Source: Serripes groenlandicus
Lineage: Eukaryota > Mollusca > Bivalvia > Cardiida > Cardiidae
Assembly (NCBI GenBank): GCA_031761405.1
Contig: JASEVX010000007.1
Coordinates: 31,971,677-32,035,676 of the forward strand
Direction: 5' to 3'
DNA length: 64,000 bases
Below the pieces are notes generated by a model, which saw only the letters and a list, made by a program, of their open reading frames with translations, searched no databases and was not told where the DNA came from. Position numbers and translations under genes: made by a program. Below, in pieces: positions 23,484 through 33,400 of the stretch; the stretch's first letter is position 1; every line of letters begins with the position of its first letter.

Positions 23484-23825
23484 CTGGTAGCTCCGATTAA
23501 GGGGTTGTGAGTTCGAACCCCAGCTCGGCCAACATTCTTTCCGACGTTTGACAAAAGTCACTGTGACAAGCGTCATTCGTCTTCCACCAATGGGCTTACA
23601 TTCTATGTTGAAAAGCAGACAGTTGATTGGAAAAATGTTTTGTTGAGTACTGGTGTGAGAAAGTCAGAAAGCACATGCGTAGTTCAATCTGACTAAAGTA
23701 CACGATCTGACCAAATGTAAGCGTAGCGTTAATAGGAGATGATTTTAATGAGATTGATGCGTAGTTGATATGACTGAACAATTGTTGAAAAACGGCGTTA
23801 AATCTTAATCAATCGGCAATCAATT
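23484..23825 (+). mobile_element. tRNA-derived SINE carrying a 72-bp insertion
   Basis: Head remnant ctggtagctccgattaaggg with B box gtgagttcgaaccccagctc; body ctttccgacgtttgacaaaa; tail aatcaatcggcaatcaatt. The body is interrupted at 23686-23757 by a small foldback element with a 10-bp target duplication. Confidence 0.75.
23686..23757. mobile_element. 72-bp micro-MITE, 10-bp TSD
   Basis: Starts caatctgac and ends gattttaatgagattg, with inverted termini CAATCT/AGATTG. It is flanked by ATGCGTAGTT at 23676-23685 and again at 23758-23767, and it sits inside a SINE whose other copies lack it. A relative with the same ends is at 43265-43339. A 9-10-bp duplication is seen with Mutator-like elements; assignment is inference. 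Confidence 0.75.
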
Positions 23826-23968
23826 AAGAAAACCTCTAAAGAACTTATCTGATCGAAACATGTATACTGGTATGTAATAAGATCGTCGTTGCTTTTAACC
23901 TGTTACTTAAATGCATGTTTTATCATTTTTGTTTTCCTAATAGTGTTTAAAACATGAATGGTGGAATG

Positions 23969-24198
23969 TTTACCCTTTCCCTCATATAGACGCTTTCTGA
24001 CGCCTCTGCAGCAGACGGCTTTTTAAAAACATAGAGACAAAAGAAAAAATTGCTCAAAACGAGCAATTTCTCCTTTTGCCACAATGTTTTCCACTTTTAG
24101 TCATAGGTTATCCATTCAATTATAGAGATTTTCCAATTTTTGACAAAGTATGTTCAAAGTCGTCTGCTACAGAATTGTCGTATGAGGGAAAGGGTTAA
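23969..24198 (+). mobile_element. family A TTAA MITE, full length (230 bp)
   Basis: Left end gtttaccctttccctcatat, right end TATGAGGGAAAGGGTTAA; ctgcagcagacggcttttt and aaagtcgtctgctacagaat inner motifs; central attgctcaaaacgagcaatt hairpin. Confidence 0.8.
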
Positions 24199-24343
24199 GT
24201 AAATGACAAATTTGACATAAATAGTTACATTGCTGACAAATAATACTTGTTAAGAAATGAAATATTTTGGCATTTTTAGTAAGAAAACAAATATGATGAA
24301 ATACGCTTTTAAGTATTTATGTATTACTTAGCCCTAAATAAGG

Positions 24344-24559
24344 TTGTATTGGTGGGACTGGACCCCGACATCGTTTAGACGCGTATGCAGACGACGACAT
24401 TTGAAAACAGTGTGACAAAATAAATATTTGTCTCCTTTCGCTTCACTGATTCAACTCTGCTCAATAACCAAACTTGTATTTTAAGAGAGTGTCCATGTTT
24501 TTGTCCAGACGTCTTTCAAGTCGCCTGCTGCAAATGTGTGGTATCTGCGAAAGGTTTAA
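24344..24559 (+). mobile_element. decayed family A relative sharing TTAA with next copy
   Basis: Carries catcgtttagacgcgtatgc, agacgacgacatttgaaaac and gtcgcctgctgcaaatgtgt, and ends gcgaaaggtttaa. That TTAA (24556-24559) is also the first TTAA of the next element. Confidence 0.5.
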
Positions 24560-24785
24560 CCCTCTCCTTCTTATAGACGCTTTCTGACGCCTCTGCAGCA
24601 GACGGCTTTTTGAAAACATAGTGACAAAAGAAGAAATTGCTCAAAACGAGCAATTTCTCTTTTTGACACAATGTTTTCCTCTTTTAGTCATAGGTTATCC
24701 ATTCAATTATAGAGAATTTTTATATTTTGACAAAATCTGTTCAAAGTCGTCTGCTGCAGAATTGTGGTATGTGCGAAAGGATTAA
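24556..24785 (+). mobile_element. family A TTAA MITE, full length (230 bp)
   Basis: TTAACCCTCTCCTTCTTATAG left end; gtgcgaaaggattaa right end; gcagcagacggctttttgaa and gtcgtctgctgcagaattgt; central hairpin caaaacgagcaatttctc. Confidence 0.8.
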
Positions 24786-25137
24786 TATCAACATTTCAGA
24801 TTGTCGATTGTCGATTTACGTGCAACGTCACGATTTGTGTTGATTTTTTTAAATTTTTTACTTTATCCTCACTTTGTCGTGGTGCGGACGATCAGTCATT
24901 TTTCATCAAGACAAATCTAGTGTGTTCCCATTCTTTATCCTGACAAATTAGGTTTAAACGTATATAAAAAGGCGACACCACGTTAGAAATGTGATAATAA
25001 TGATAATAACAAGTCATGATAAAGGACCATATATGGGTGTTAAATGTTTTCACCATAAAACAATTCGAAAATAGGATTCTCATAACCATTGCCATCATAA
25101 CTAATCATTCTTGGAACATATATAATATAGGGATAAT

Positions 25138-25262
25138 ACACATTTTCGAGGGCGTGAACATCTGCGGACGCCCGCAAAATGTGTTTATGCCCGAGTGCGA
25201 AGCACGAGGGCATAAACACATTTGAAGGGCGTCCGCAGATGTTCACGCCCGAGAAAATGTGT
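25138..25262. repeat. large near-perfect palindrome (62-bp arms)
   Basis: The left arm starts acacattttcgagggcgtga and the right arm ends cgcccgagaaaatgtgt; they pair with a few mismatches around the centre tgcgaagca. The arms include ctgcggacgccc and gtgtttatgcccgag. Frames read through it on both strands mirror each other, as expected of a palindrome. Confidence 0.85.
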
Positions 25263-25267
25263 ATTTT

Positions 25268-25765
25268 CGCTATTATTGCATAAAATAAGAGCAAACATCC
25301 AACATATATAGTCCGCTGTAACGTTCAGTTGTACGATAACCGCCGATGAACATGACGCGATAAGGATTGACACATGTGACGTCATAAAGTAAACAAGTTA
25401 TGTTTTATATATCCACGAACCGGTCCTACATCAAGGTTGCCATCGCTGACTCGAATGGTTTTGGATTATGTTATGGTCTTTAACTGTGAGTCTATTGCAT
25501 GTTACCGATTATCGAGTTAAAGAAGCTGATGTTATCGTTAACCCAACAATTGCTCCTATTCTAGTGGAGATGGAGCGTCCATGTTTTGTTTACTAACGGT
25601 GCACGGGTAATGCATATGTAAAACATCTAACCGGTCTGAAACGGCACGTACGCGCGAGAATCGCTTTGTTTATACACGTTTTCTCGCCGTTTACGCCCGG
25701 TTTTTGCAATGTTTCTGTATCCCTTAAGCGGGCGTAAAACATAGATTTTATGCAATAATGGACGA
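25268..25765. mobile_element. possible foldback element with 15-bp inverted ends
   Basis: attattgcataaaat at 25272-25286 and its exact reverse complement at 25745-25759 bracket about 460 bp. The interior has gtgacgtcataaag (CRE-like) and inverted tacgcccgg / gcgggcgtaaa near the right end. It may form one element with the adjacent palindrome. Confidence 0.4.
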
Positions 25766-25869
25766 TTGTTCTTCAAACTTTGAGATATGAAATGAGGAAT
25801 TGTTCCGATGATTATTTTTACGTTTTCCTTACATTAGTTATGGCCATCTAACCCCTATTATCTGGGAAG

Positions 25870-26320
25870 AAGTGTGTGTTGAATATAGGGGCGATAAAGC
25901 CATGTAACCAGGGGCGTAGCTCCCTTTAGGCACTGTAGGCACGTGCCTACACATTTTTTCTAAAAATGCCCCAAAATGCAGCTGCGACGATACACATCTG
26001 CGTAATATATCGACCAGATCAGCCTGCGCTGTCCGTGCAGACTGATCCGGTAACACATTCCGTCTGAGGTGGGATAGATAGAGTAGTGATTCCTGAAACA
26101 GAAAATCCACAGGAGGCGAAAAGTGTCTATCCGGGTAGGCCTGTGCGGCATGCTTAGGCTGATCCGGGTCGATACTTTACGCATAGTCCACAATGTTGAT
26201 TTTCTCACGAGACGGCCTACACATTGATTATTGCCAAGCTACGCCCCTGGTAACACACATTTAGGTGAACTTGTCGCAGTGATATAACTCAACAACTGTT
26301 GAAAACGGGGTTAAACTCAT
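25870..26320 (+). mobile_element. SINE 3' part split by a hAT-like MITE
   Basis: gataaagccatgtaac before, and gtaacacacatttaggtgaa with cagtgatataactc and aaaacggggttaaact after, the element at 25909-26249 join into the SINE body (compare aaccaggaaacgcatgagta at 10258). Confidence 0.55.
25909..26249. mobile_element. hAT-like MITE with family C core, 5-bp TSD
   Basis: Ends CAGGGGCGTAGCT and AGCTACGCCCCTG; target duplication GTAAC at 25904-25908 and 26250-26254. Inside the left end, aggcactgtaggcacgtgcc is a small palindrome. The family C core (aacagaaaatccacaggagg) is in reverse orientation, as in the copy at 15353. The 90- and 82-residue minus frames here are element sequence. Confidence 0.85.
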
Positions 26321-26389
26321 ATCGATAACCGCGTAGTTTTATAATGATATTCGACTATACGCCTTACTTAACACTTTTTTTGATTCACC

Positions 26390-26850
26390 CTGCGTAGCAT
26401 GGTAGGCACTTAGGGATTCCTTTTTTTTTCCAGCGTCTGTCCGTCTGTCTTGGTGACCGAGTACTTGTGGGGTTTTCTAAAGCCCACCCACCAATCTTAT
26501 AAAAAAGAAAATATATTTATCTAAGTGTCTTTATAAGGTTGGTGGGTGGGTGGGTGTTGTAAAGCCCATCCACCCATCAACCTTATAAAGACACTTAGAT
26601 AAATATTTTGTTTGTTTGTTTTATAACGGGTATCTCATTTGCATATTAATGTTATTCATTCCGTAAAAGGGGAATAATTACGGAATGAAAAGCATACTTG
26701 TGGGGTGCAACCCACAAGATTGATACAAAAGAAATAACCCCACAAATACACTTCATGGGTACGTTCGTCTGTCTGTCGGTCACACCTTTTCTCCACACTT
26801 TCAATGAGCTGGTGCAGGTGGCACACGTGCTCCGCGGAGCTCTTAATTCT
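26390..26850. repeat. foldback region with 27-bp perfect arms
   Basis: A perfect 27-bp inverted repeat (26515-26541 and 26578-26604, starting atttatctaagtgtctttat) surrounds a ggtgggtgggtgggtg loop. A partial extra copy (agcccacccaccaatcttat) precedes it at 26480. Nearby are taatgttattcattccgtaa / ttacggaatga (26649-26688) and cttgtggggt / acccacaag. It is probably a foldback element of unknown family. Confidence 0.65.
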
Positions 26851-26926
26851 AGTGTTTTGGTAAAAGAAAAGGATTTATTTGGCCATTTATTGTCAGAATG
26901 ATGTTTGCTAATATCAATGCAGTTGT

Positions 26927-27100
26927 TTAACCCTTTCCCGCATGTAGACGCTTTCTGACGCCTCTGCAGCAGACGGCTTTTTGAAAAAGTTCTCCTTTTT
27001 AGTCATAGGTTATCCATTCAATTATAGAGATTTTCCAATTTTTGACCAAATATGTTCAAAGTCGTCTGCAGCAGAATTGTCATATGAGGGAAAGGGTTAA
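26927..27100 (+). mobile_element. family A TTAA MITE, internally deleted (174 bp)
   Basis: Both ends are intact (TTAACCCTTTCCCGCATGTAG; catatgagggaaagggttaa). The central hairpin is deleted between ttttgaaaaagttct and ccttttagtcatagg. Confidence 0.8.
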
Positions 27101-27309
27101 ACCACATTATTGCGAGTAGTGGAGGTTCTGGTCGGACTGCTCGGCGCCAAAATCCTGAATATCGCATCACCTTTGGCACGGCCCCATTCTCGCAAAGCAA
27201 CAAATCTATAGTTAAAGCGGTATAAGTAGGCAAAGGACGGGAATTAAATGACGCCGCGACTGAAATGACGTTACGATGTCCTGATGACCTCTCCTAGTCA
27301 CAATTTGAA

Positions 27310-27450
27310 CTCTTCAACACTAGTATGGACTTCACTTTAATTTACGTTGTTTTCTTAAATCTTGATAAAGACCAATTAAGAAAATTTGATAATTAAAGAG
27401 TATTGATGATATAAAGTGTTTTACTGACTTTCTTCCCTTTGGAAGACCTA
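27310..27450. mobile_element. fragment of family E foldback element
   Basis: aaatcttgataaagaccaat, gataattaaagagtat and ataaagtgttttactgactt match the element at 41099-41285. Only one arm and the flank are present. Confidence 0.5.
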
Positions 27451-27978
27451 CTATAAGAAATATATAGCAGAACATTTAGAAAGGATCAAGGTAAAAAGTA
27501 TGGGCATGCAATCTCTTTAATTGTTACTACATGTATATTCATCGAATACAGTTGTAAAAGTTGTCGCAACTTCTCCCGTTGCCACATTGTTTTCACTGGA
27601 CGTCTACAGCAGAAGCATCTGGATTCGGGGAAATGTTAAAGTTCGTTTCACCAGAATGCAGTGCAAAAACGTTTAATTCTATCACGATTTTGATCAGCAT
27701 ATACACAGGTTTGTCTTTTTGAAAACGTACACATTTGCATTTTTGAACAGTGTAGGTTCAGATTAACATATTCATTTTCTCCGTCTTATCAGAATATACA
27801 CAATTTGACTGAGTCAAGTTTGCAAGTGATATGTAAAAAGTATATATCTTGATCAGATCACGCGAATGCACAGACCGATCTGGATCTACACTGTTCACAA
27901 AAGCCGGCTTGTACAATTTTCCACGGATGGGATTCAATGATATGTCTTCTTGTGGTGATGTTTAAGTAGCCAAAAGCA
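27451..27978. other. intergenic, nothing clear recognised
   Basis: A weak family A remnant (acttctcccgttgccacatt ... ttcggggaaatgtt) lies near 27567-27640. No gene was recognised. Confidence 0.35.
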
Positions 27979-28158
27979 CGCTTTACTGCCAAATGTATCA
28001 AACTGCACCGCTTTACTGACAAATGTATCAAACTGCACCGCTTTATTGACAAATGTATCAAACTGCACCGCTTTACTGACAAATGTATCAAACTGCACCG
28101 CTTTACTGACAAATGTATCAAACTGCACCGCTTTACTGACAAATGTATCAAACTGCAC
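27979..28158. repeat. 30-bp tandem repeat x 6
   Basis: Six contiguous 30-bp units (cgctttactgacaaatgtat plus caaactgcac) with only two variant positions. Because 30 is divisible by three, two long minus-strand frames (97 and 74 residues) stay open. They are not believed: they have no flanking coding signal, and both frames repeat equally well. Confidence 0.95.
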
Positions 28159-28426
28159 CGAGATTCGTGCTGATCTATATACGTGTTAGTCGCAATGTCA
28201 TGAACGTCAGACCTAATTCATTCTCAATTTGTTACAACCAATAATGAATTCCGTTGCTTCTTTCTCAATGTCACACGTACACTGTAGTCCTGCATCAATG
28301 AAGTATCAGTTGAATAACGCACAGTCTCGCCAGAGCCGTCTGTGCCCCCCCCCCCCCTCCCCCACGCCACGTGTCGAGCGATCCTCGAGGGGGTAGACCA
28401 GGATTCGATACACGGTCAGGTTCCAC

Positions 28427-28597
28427 TTAACCCTTTCCCTCTTATAGACGCTTTCTTATAGATGGCTTTTTTGAAAACAACATTTTTTTCATTTCTATTC
28501 AAATATTGTACTTTCATTTAAAGGGATTTTCTATGATTTTTCCTTGACGTTTTCAAAGTCGTCTGCTGCATATTTGTTGTATTTGGGAAAGGGTTAA
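28427..28597 (+). mobile_element. family A TTAA MITE, internally deleted (171 bp)
   Basis: TTAACCCTTTCCCTCTTATAG left and tttgggaaagggttaa right, with cgctttctt and gtcgtctgctgcatatttg. The central hairpin is missing. Confidence 0.7.
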
Positions 28598-28702
28598 GAC
28601 TGTACAAATAGTAGTACTAAAGGCGTCTCTCCTTGGCGCTGAAGGTTGCATGGATAGCATTATAAGACATTAAGACTGATGTGTTGGTCTGAGGTGATGA
28701 TG

Positions 28703-28887
28703 ATAACCCTTTCCCACATACAGCAATACTGCAGCGGACGACTTTGAAAACATCTGGACAAATATGAGAAAATGATATCTGTAAGTGTAATTACTGAAAA
28801 AATAGCAATTTCTCCTTTTGCCACAGTATTTTCAAAAGTGGTCTGCTGCAGAGGCATCAGAAAGCGTCTATATGTGGGAAAGGGATA
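28703..28887. mobile_element. family A/B MITE
   Basis: Opens gataaccctttcccacatac with gcagcggacgactttgaaaa and closes aagtggtctgctgcagaggc ... tatgtgggaaaggga. About 185 bp, with a decayed centre. Confidence 0.65.
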
Positions 28888-29146
28888 CAAAAAAAAACTA
28901 AAAAAAAAAATGATTGATACCTCATATTGTGTGAAGCGTTTCATTGATATTTTTAACGTTATTTTCACTTGTACTTTGATTTAACTACCAGGGTTTGTAC
29001 ATAAACGTATAATTAAAGAGCAAAGTTAATAGGATTTGACATTTACTACGCCCTTATCGTCATTGACAAGGTTCGTTAATATTTAATTGTAAAAAATGAG
29101 ACACTATTGATTCATCCAAAATATTTGTCAGCATGTGTTTAGTATA

Positions 29147-29380
29147 TGAGCCGTCCCGCGAGAAAACCAACATTGTTGCGTTAACTATCGACAGGATCAG
29201 CCTAGGCATGTCGCGCAGGCTAAACCGGACAGACACGTTTCGCCTCTTGTGGTTTTCCTGTTTCAGCAATCATTACTTTATACCTCTACCCCCCAAAGGC
29301 GGAATGTGTCGGCCCGGATAAGTCAGCGCGGACCGGACTATGCAGAGTCCATACTATTGACTTTCTCGTAATTCGGCTCA
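29147..29380 (+). mobile_element. family C MITE
   Basis: tgagccgtcccgcgagaaaa left end; gactttctcgtaattcggct right end; interior ggatcagcctaggcatgtcg and cctcttgtggttttcctgtt. TA-rich flanks. Part of the 3' interior is deleted. Confidence 0.75.
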
Positions 29381-29661
29381 TATGCGTGTGTATACCTGGC
29401 GAAGCGTTTATATTCAGAAAAGTGTATACGGATATCAAAAATATCATCACATGAACTCGTAAAACATATGACATTGTTAGACTATTATCATTCTTATTAT
29501 AATCATAATGATACATAGCAGTAGTATCATTATTTTTTTATTATTATTATTGTTATTTCACCGATATGATTTTGTGTGACGATCGACTGTTTTACACAAG
29601 TATATTCCAATTTTAGTTAAAGTTAAGTAAGAAATGAAAAAGTTAGAGGAGTAAGCAGGAC

Positions 29662-29917
29662 TATATCGAGGGCTTGGCGTGAAATGGTTGTATCTAAAAT
29701 TGGTATTTTTTTACCAAGGTTAATCACCTCACCATAAAGTCTTTATAAGCGTTAAATCACTTTTCTTGGTAAACAATGTAAATTTAGGTGCCATTGCTCG
29801 TTCTGAGCAATGGCACCTAAATTTGCATTTTTTACAAAAGGGTCAAAATTGCCCCTAAACCAGGGTTTTCAAAATAGGTTTTAAGTTACAACCGTTTCAC
29901 GCCAAGCCCTCGATATA
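29662..29917. mobile_element. 256-bp foldback MITE, perfect 23-bp TIRs, inner hairpin
   Basis: Positions 29662-29684 (tatatcgagggcttggcgtg...) and 29895-29917 are exact reverse complements. Inside, 29780-29799 and 29805-29824 form a second perfect 20-bp stem with a 5-base loop. A TA target duplication, as in Tc1/mariner-type elements, is possible but cannot be separated from the palindromic ends. Confidence 0.85.
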
Positions 29918-30756
29918 TAAATGTATGGGACACAGCAGGTTACAATGGGTAGTCGTATATATTATAAACATAATATATCTATAGGTACTACCTATTTACG
30001 AAAAAAACGCAAGATAATTATAAACAAAAATTAAAGAGCATACTTTGGCCATAAAAAAGGATTTATAAGTAATTGACTAGACAATAATAATGTTAATGTC
30101 ATGTTTCGTGCATTATCAAAAAATATTTGGAATTCGTATTGCTGTCGTCTATTATTACGAACAGAAAATGATAAAGTAAAGACTTTCAGAACATCAAGGA
30201 ATACATTTATAATGAACGAGGTTAAAACATGATGGCCAAGATGATCCTAAATCGATCACCTGCATTATGGTAAAGAAGCAAAAAGATCAGCTCTTTGCTG
30301 ATGCCACCTGGCAACTGCCTTTTTCAACCAGTCAATATGACTGGAACAAATGATGTAAGGGGTCACATTTCTGCTTAACCCTTTCCCTATTAGAGACGGT
30401 TTCTGAGGCCTTTGCAACAGACGATTTAGGGAAAGATTGTCGCTAAAAGAACAATTGCTCCTTATGAGAAAGTTATCCATTTGCAACAATGTTTGATAAA
30501 TAGCTCATGTATAGGAATTTGGGGTATTTCATGTTGATACCACTTTTTTGCGGGAAACGACGTCGCTCCATTGACGTTACGCCAAGATGAAGTGTTACGG
30601 AAATGACGTCACGTCCTTCTTTGGCTACGATACAGTCAACATTTAGGTTCAGGCGTAGAAGTCTAATGCTGTCGTGTTTTTGACGAACGGGAAAACATAT
30701 TTCTTACAGAGTTCCATTTATTTTTAATGTTAATTCCCCCAAAACACAGCACTTTA
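29918..30756. other. mostly unrecognised; one MITE relic
   Basis: A family A left-end relic (cttaaccctttccctattag, 30375-30510) is visible. The remainder is AT-rich without gene signal. Confidence 0.35.
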
Positions 30757-30987
30757 ATAAATATCGATTTAAAAAAAAAAAAATTAAAAAGACGACAATA
30801 ATTAAAAAAATCCGTGTTTTTCGTGTCATTTTATACATACCCAAAATATCGATTTAAAAAAAAATATTAAAAAGACGACAATAATTTTTTTTCAATCCGT
30901 GTTTCTCGGCTCATTTTATACATACCCAAAATGGCGGCCCCCATGGATTTGGCCAGTTTCATTTCAGAAAGCTTCATGGGTTATTGA
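30757..30987 (+). repeat. ~90-bp tandem duplication ending in a short ATG frame
   Basis: The segment atatcgatttaaaaaaaa ... aaaaagacgacaataatt ... tcattttatacatacccaaa occurs twice (about 30757-30845 and 30846-30930). The second copy is followed by a 19-codon frame (30931-30987, MAAPMDLASFIS...) and then a run of about 22 A. The frame is noted but not called a gene. Confidence 0.55.
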
Positions 30988-31959
30988 AAAAAAAAAAAAA
31001 AAAAAAAATCTCACACCCGTTAACTATAAGCGAAAAAACCCATTCATGGGTTTTTTTCGTATTAGTAAGGCTAAAGACAACCGGTCTTTATATACTTGCC
31101 TCTTACATTGAAAAAAGCTATATATAAAAGTTAAGCTTGTCTATTTCTCAAGTGGTTAGCATCGAGGATTTGGAACCCAGGATCTAGGGTTCGGCTTATT
31201 TTAACATATCTTGTATCAGATATAATATACATCTTTTGACAGAGTAAATATATACATGTATTGGGAATCTACCTAGGTTCCCTAAAATAGCAATTTCTTT
31301 TTTTTAGGTATATATGAAAGTTCATTGAAAATTTCAAATAAATGTGCAAGAACACGCTGTGCCTTGATGGGAATAGACTCTGCCATCATTTGGTATAATG
31401 AAAGCTTGTTTGTGAAATATACATAACTAAAACCATTCACTCTTTCAAATTAATTGTCATTATAATACTTAGTCTGGTACTGGTTTGTGTCCCCTAAAGG
31501 GAGATGCAACAATGCCCCTTTTCGCAAAGCGAGCCTCATTTCGATAATTTACGCAAATACATGGACCGTGCTTGTTTATTGTACACACTTCAGGAATCCG
31601 AACGTTTTTATAACACGTTTGGATAACTATTTGCAAAGGATCTAAATTGATACTCCCTTCAAAACGTTCTTGATCTTCTGTTTGATAAGTGTTAATCACG
31701 AACAGTTGCGCGGATGCGCAGGTTGATCTAGATCTCCACAGGTCGATTATGCATTACTGCTGTTTTGCATAGACCGTCTCTCATAATTATGCACAAAGGC
31801 CTCTGAATTTTCTTTTCGAGATACGAACCATCCACCCCAATAGTGTTTTTAAACACCTATCATTATTGCTGAGAAACTTAAGCAGTAAACAAAACAAGCT
31901 TAATACATGCTGTGTTTGGTTTTTGAGATACTCAAGTTAAATACGTACGTTTTGATTGC
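30988..31959. other. intergenic, nothing firmly recognised
   Basis: Contains a poly(A) run (30986-31007), a short hairpin (31031-31059) and a decayed tRNA-like stretch (ctcaagtggttagcatcgag ... agggttcggctta, 31148-31197) that may be a SINE head. No gene was recognised. Confidence 0.35.
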
Positions 31960-32190
31960 TTAACCCTTTCCTTCATACGACAATTCCGCAGCAGACGACT
32001 TTGAACATATTTTGTCAAAAAAAAAGGAAAATCTCTATAATTGAATGGATAACCTATGACTAAAAGTGGAAAACATTGTGACAAGGAGAAATTGCCCGTT
32101 ATGATCAATTTCTTCTTTTGTCAATATGTTTTCAGAAATCCGTCTGCTGCAGAGGGCGTCAGAAAGCGTCTACATGAGGGAAAGGGTTAA
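31960..32190 (-). mobile_element. family A TTAA MITE, full length (231 bp)
   Basis: TTAACCCTTTCCTTCATACG left; TACATGAGGGAAAGGGTTAA right; gcagcagacgactttgaaca and ccgtctgctgcagagggcgt inner inverted motifs; central hairpin decayed (cccgttatgatcaatttc). Confidence 0.8.
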
Positions 32191-32289
32191 AACAATCTAT
32201 CTGAAGCTTCCAATACCTCTGTGATGGTTCTGTAAAATTAATTTACCCGAGAAATATGTTTCTATGTTAAGACAGCACATTACCTGTCA

Positions 32290-32395
32290 TACTATTCTGT
32301 GGAGTACTGTTGTGAGGAAGCCAGCAAACACATGGTACGGGGAACTAGTCGAATATATATAACTGAAATAATGTTCAAAACTTTTTTTTAATCAA
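32290..32395 (+). mobile_element. SINE 3' fragment
   Basis: ctgtggagtactgttgtgag, aagccagcaaacacatggta and atataactgaaataatgttc match the SINE body. No head. Confidence 0.5.
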
Positions 32396-32444
32396 GCTTC
32401 TATGTAAATGTCTATCATTAGGAAAACAGCTGAGCCACAGCAGT

Positions 32445-32680
32445 TTCATCCCTTTCCCACTTTTAGACGTGCTTTGACGCCTCTGAAGCCGATTACTTTT
32501 GACAAAATTGTGGCAAAGGGAGATATTTGTCATCATGAATGCTTTAGTTACAGTAGTCGGGAATGTGGAAGTTACTTAGTCAAAAAGGGACACGAAACTA
32601 CTTTAACTAATATATATTTTTTTTTCACTTTTCATTATTCAAAATTCAGTACTGTCATTTAAGGAAATGGGAGAGGTAGA
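32445..32680 (+). mobile_element. decayed family A relative
   Basis: ccctttcccacttttagacg, gacgcctctgaagccgatta and attgtggcaaagggagatat are recognisable; the right end is lost. The 84-residue frame here is relic sequence. Confidence 0.45.
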
Positions 32681-32859
32681 CTAAAGACATATCGAAAGAT
32701 CTCGTAATGAGTCTAACAAGATGAGACATTTAGTATTTTCTTCACGTAATTAGAGATGATTAATGATTTACTGACTCCCAAAAAATGTGTCTGTCATTAT
32801 ACGTGAATATGTAAACAGTTGATAAATACATCATACATCAACATAGACGTATTGTGATG

Positions 32860-33032
32860 GGTGAGAGGTCGGGGGAAAACAAGTTAGTAATTATGGTAAT
32901 GATGAGTGAGAGAGAGTGAGAGATAGAGAAATGGAGAGAGAGAAAGAGAGAGAGAAGAAAAAAGAGAGAGAGAAAGAGAGAGAGAGAAAGAAAGGGAGAG
33001 AGAGGGAGAGAGGGAGAGAGACAGAGAGAGAA

Positions 33033-33065
<33 letters not shown>

Positions 33066-33400
33066 AAGAGGGAGAGAGAGACAGAGACAGACAGACAGAC
33101 AGACAGACATAGAGTGCGAGAGAGAGCAAGAGGGGGATATATGGAGAGAAAGAAAGAGTAATGGGTGAGAGGTCGGGGGAAAAGTAAGTTATTAATTGTG
33201 TGAATGATGAGTGAGAAAGAAAGATATATATATATACACAGATAGAGAGAGATATATGTATAGAGAGAGAGAGAGAGAGAGAGAAAGCGCGAGAGGAGAG
33301 ACAGACAGACAGAGAATGTTCGAGAGAGAAAGATGAAGGAAAGAGGGGTAGAAAGAAAGGGAGACAGACAGAGAGAGATGAAGGGAGGGGGGGAGGGGGG
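32860..33400. repeat. GA-rich microsatellite, internally duplicated
   Basis: Imperfect (GA)n/(GAAA)n runs with (GACA)n at 33081-33107. The leading sequence gggtgagaggtcgggggaaa occurs at about 32860 and again at about 33163, each followed by a GA run, so a ~304-bp block is duplicated. Frames up to 183 residues on the minus strand are Ser/Leu simple-repeat translations. Confidence 0.9.

Noticed and set aside
25838..26208. 90- and 82-residue minus frames
   Set aside because: They translate the chimeric hAT-like/family C element.
27858..28158. 97- and 74-residue repeat proteins on the minus strand
   Set aside because: A 30-bp repeat keeps any stop-free frame open; two frames do so, and neither has a credible start or domain.
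31031..31059. Hairpin followed by T-run resembling a rho-independent terminator
   Set aside because: Eukaryotic context; the T-run is itself part of the stem and no gene ends upstream.
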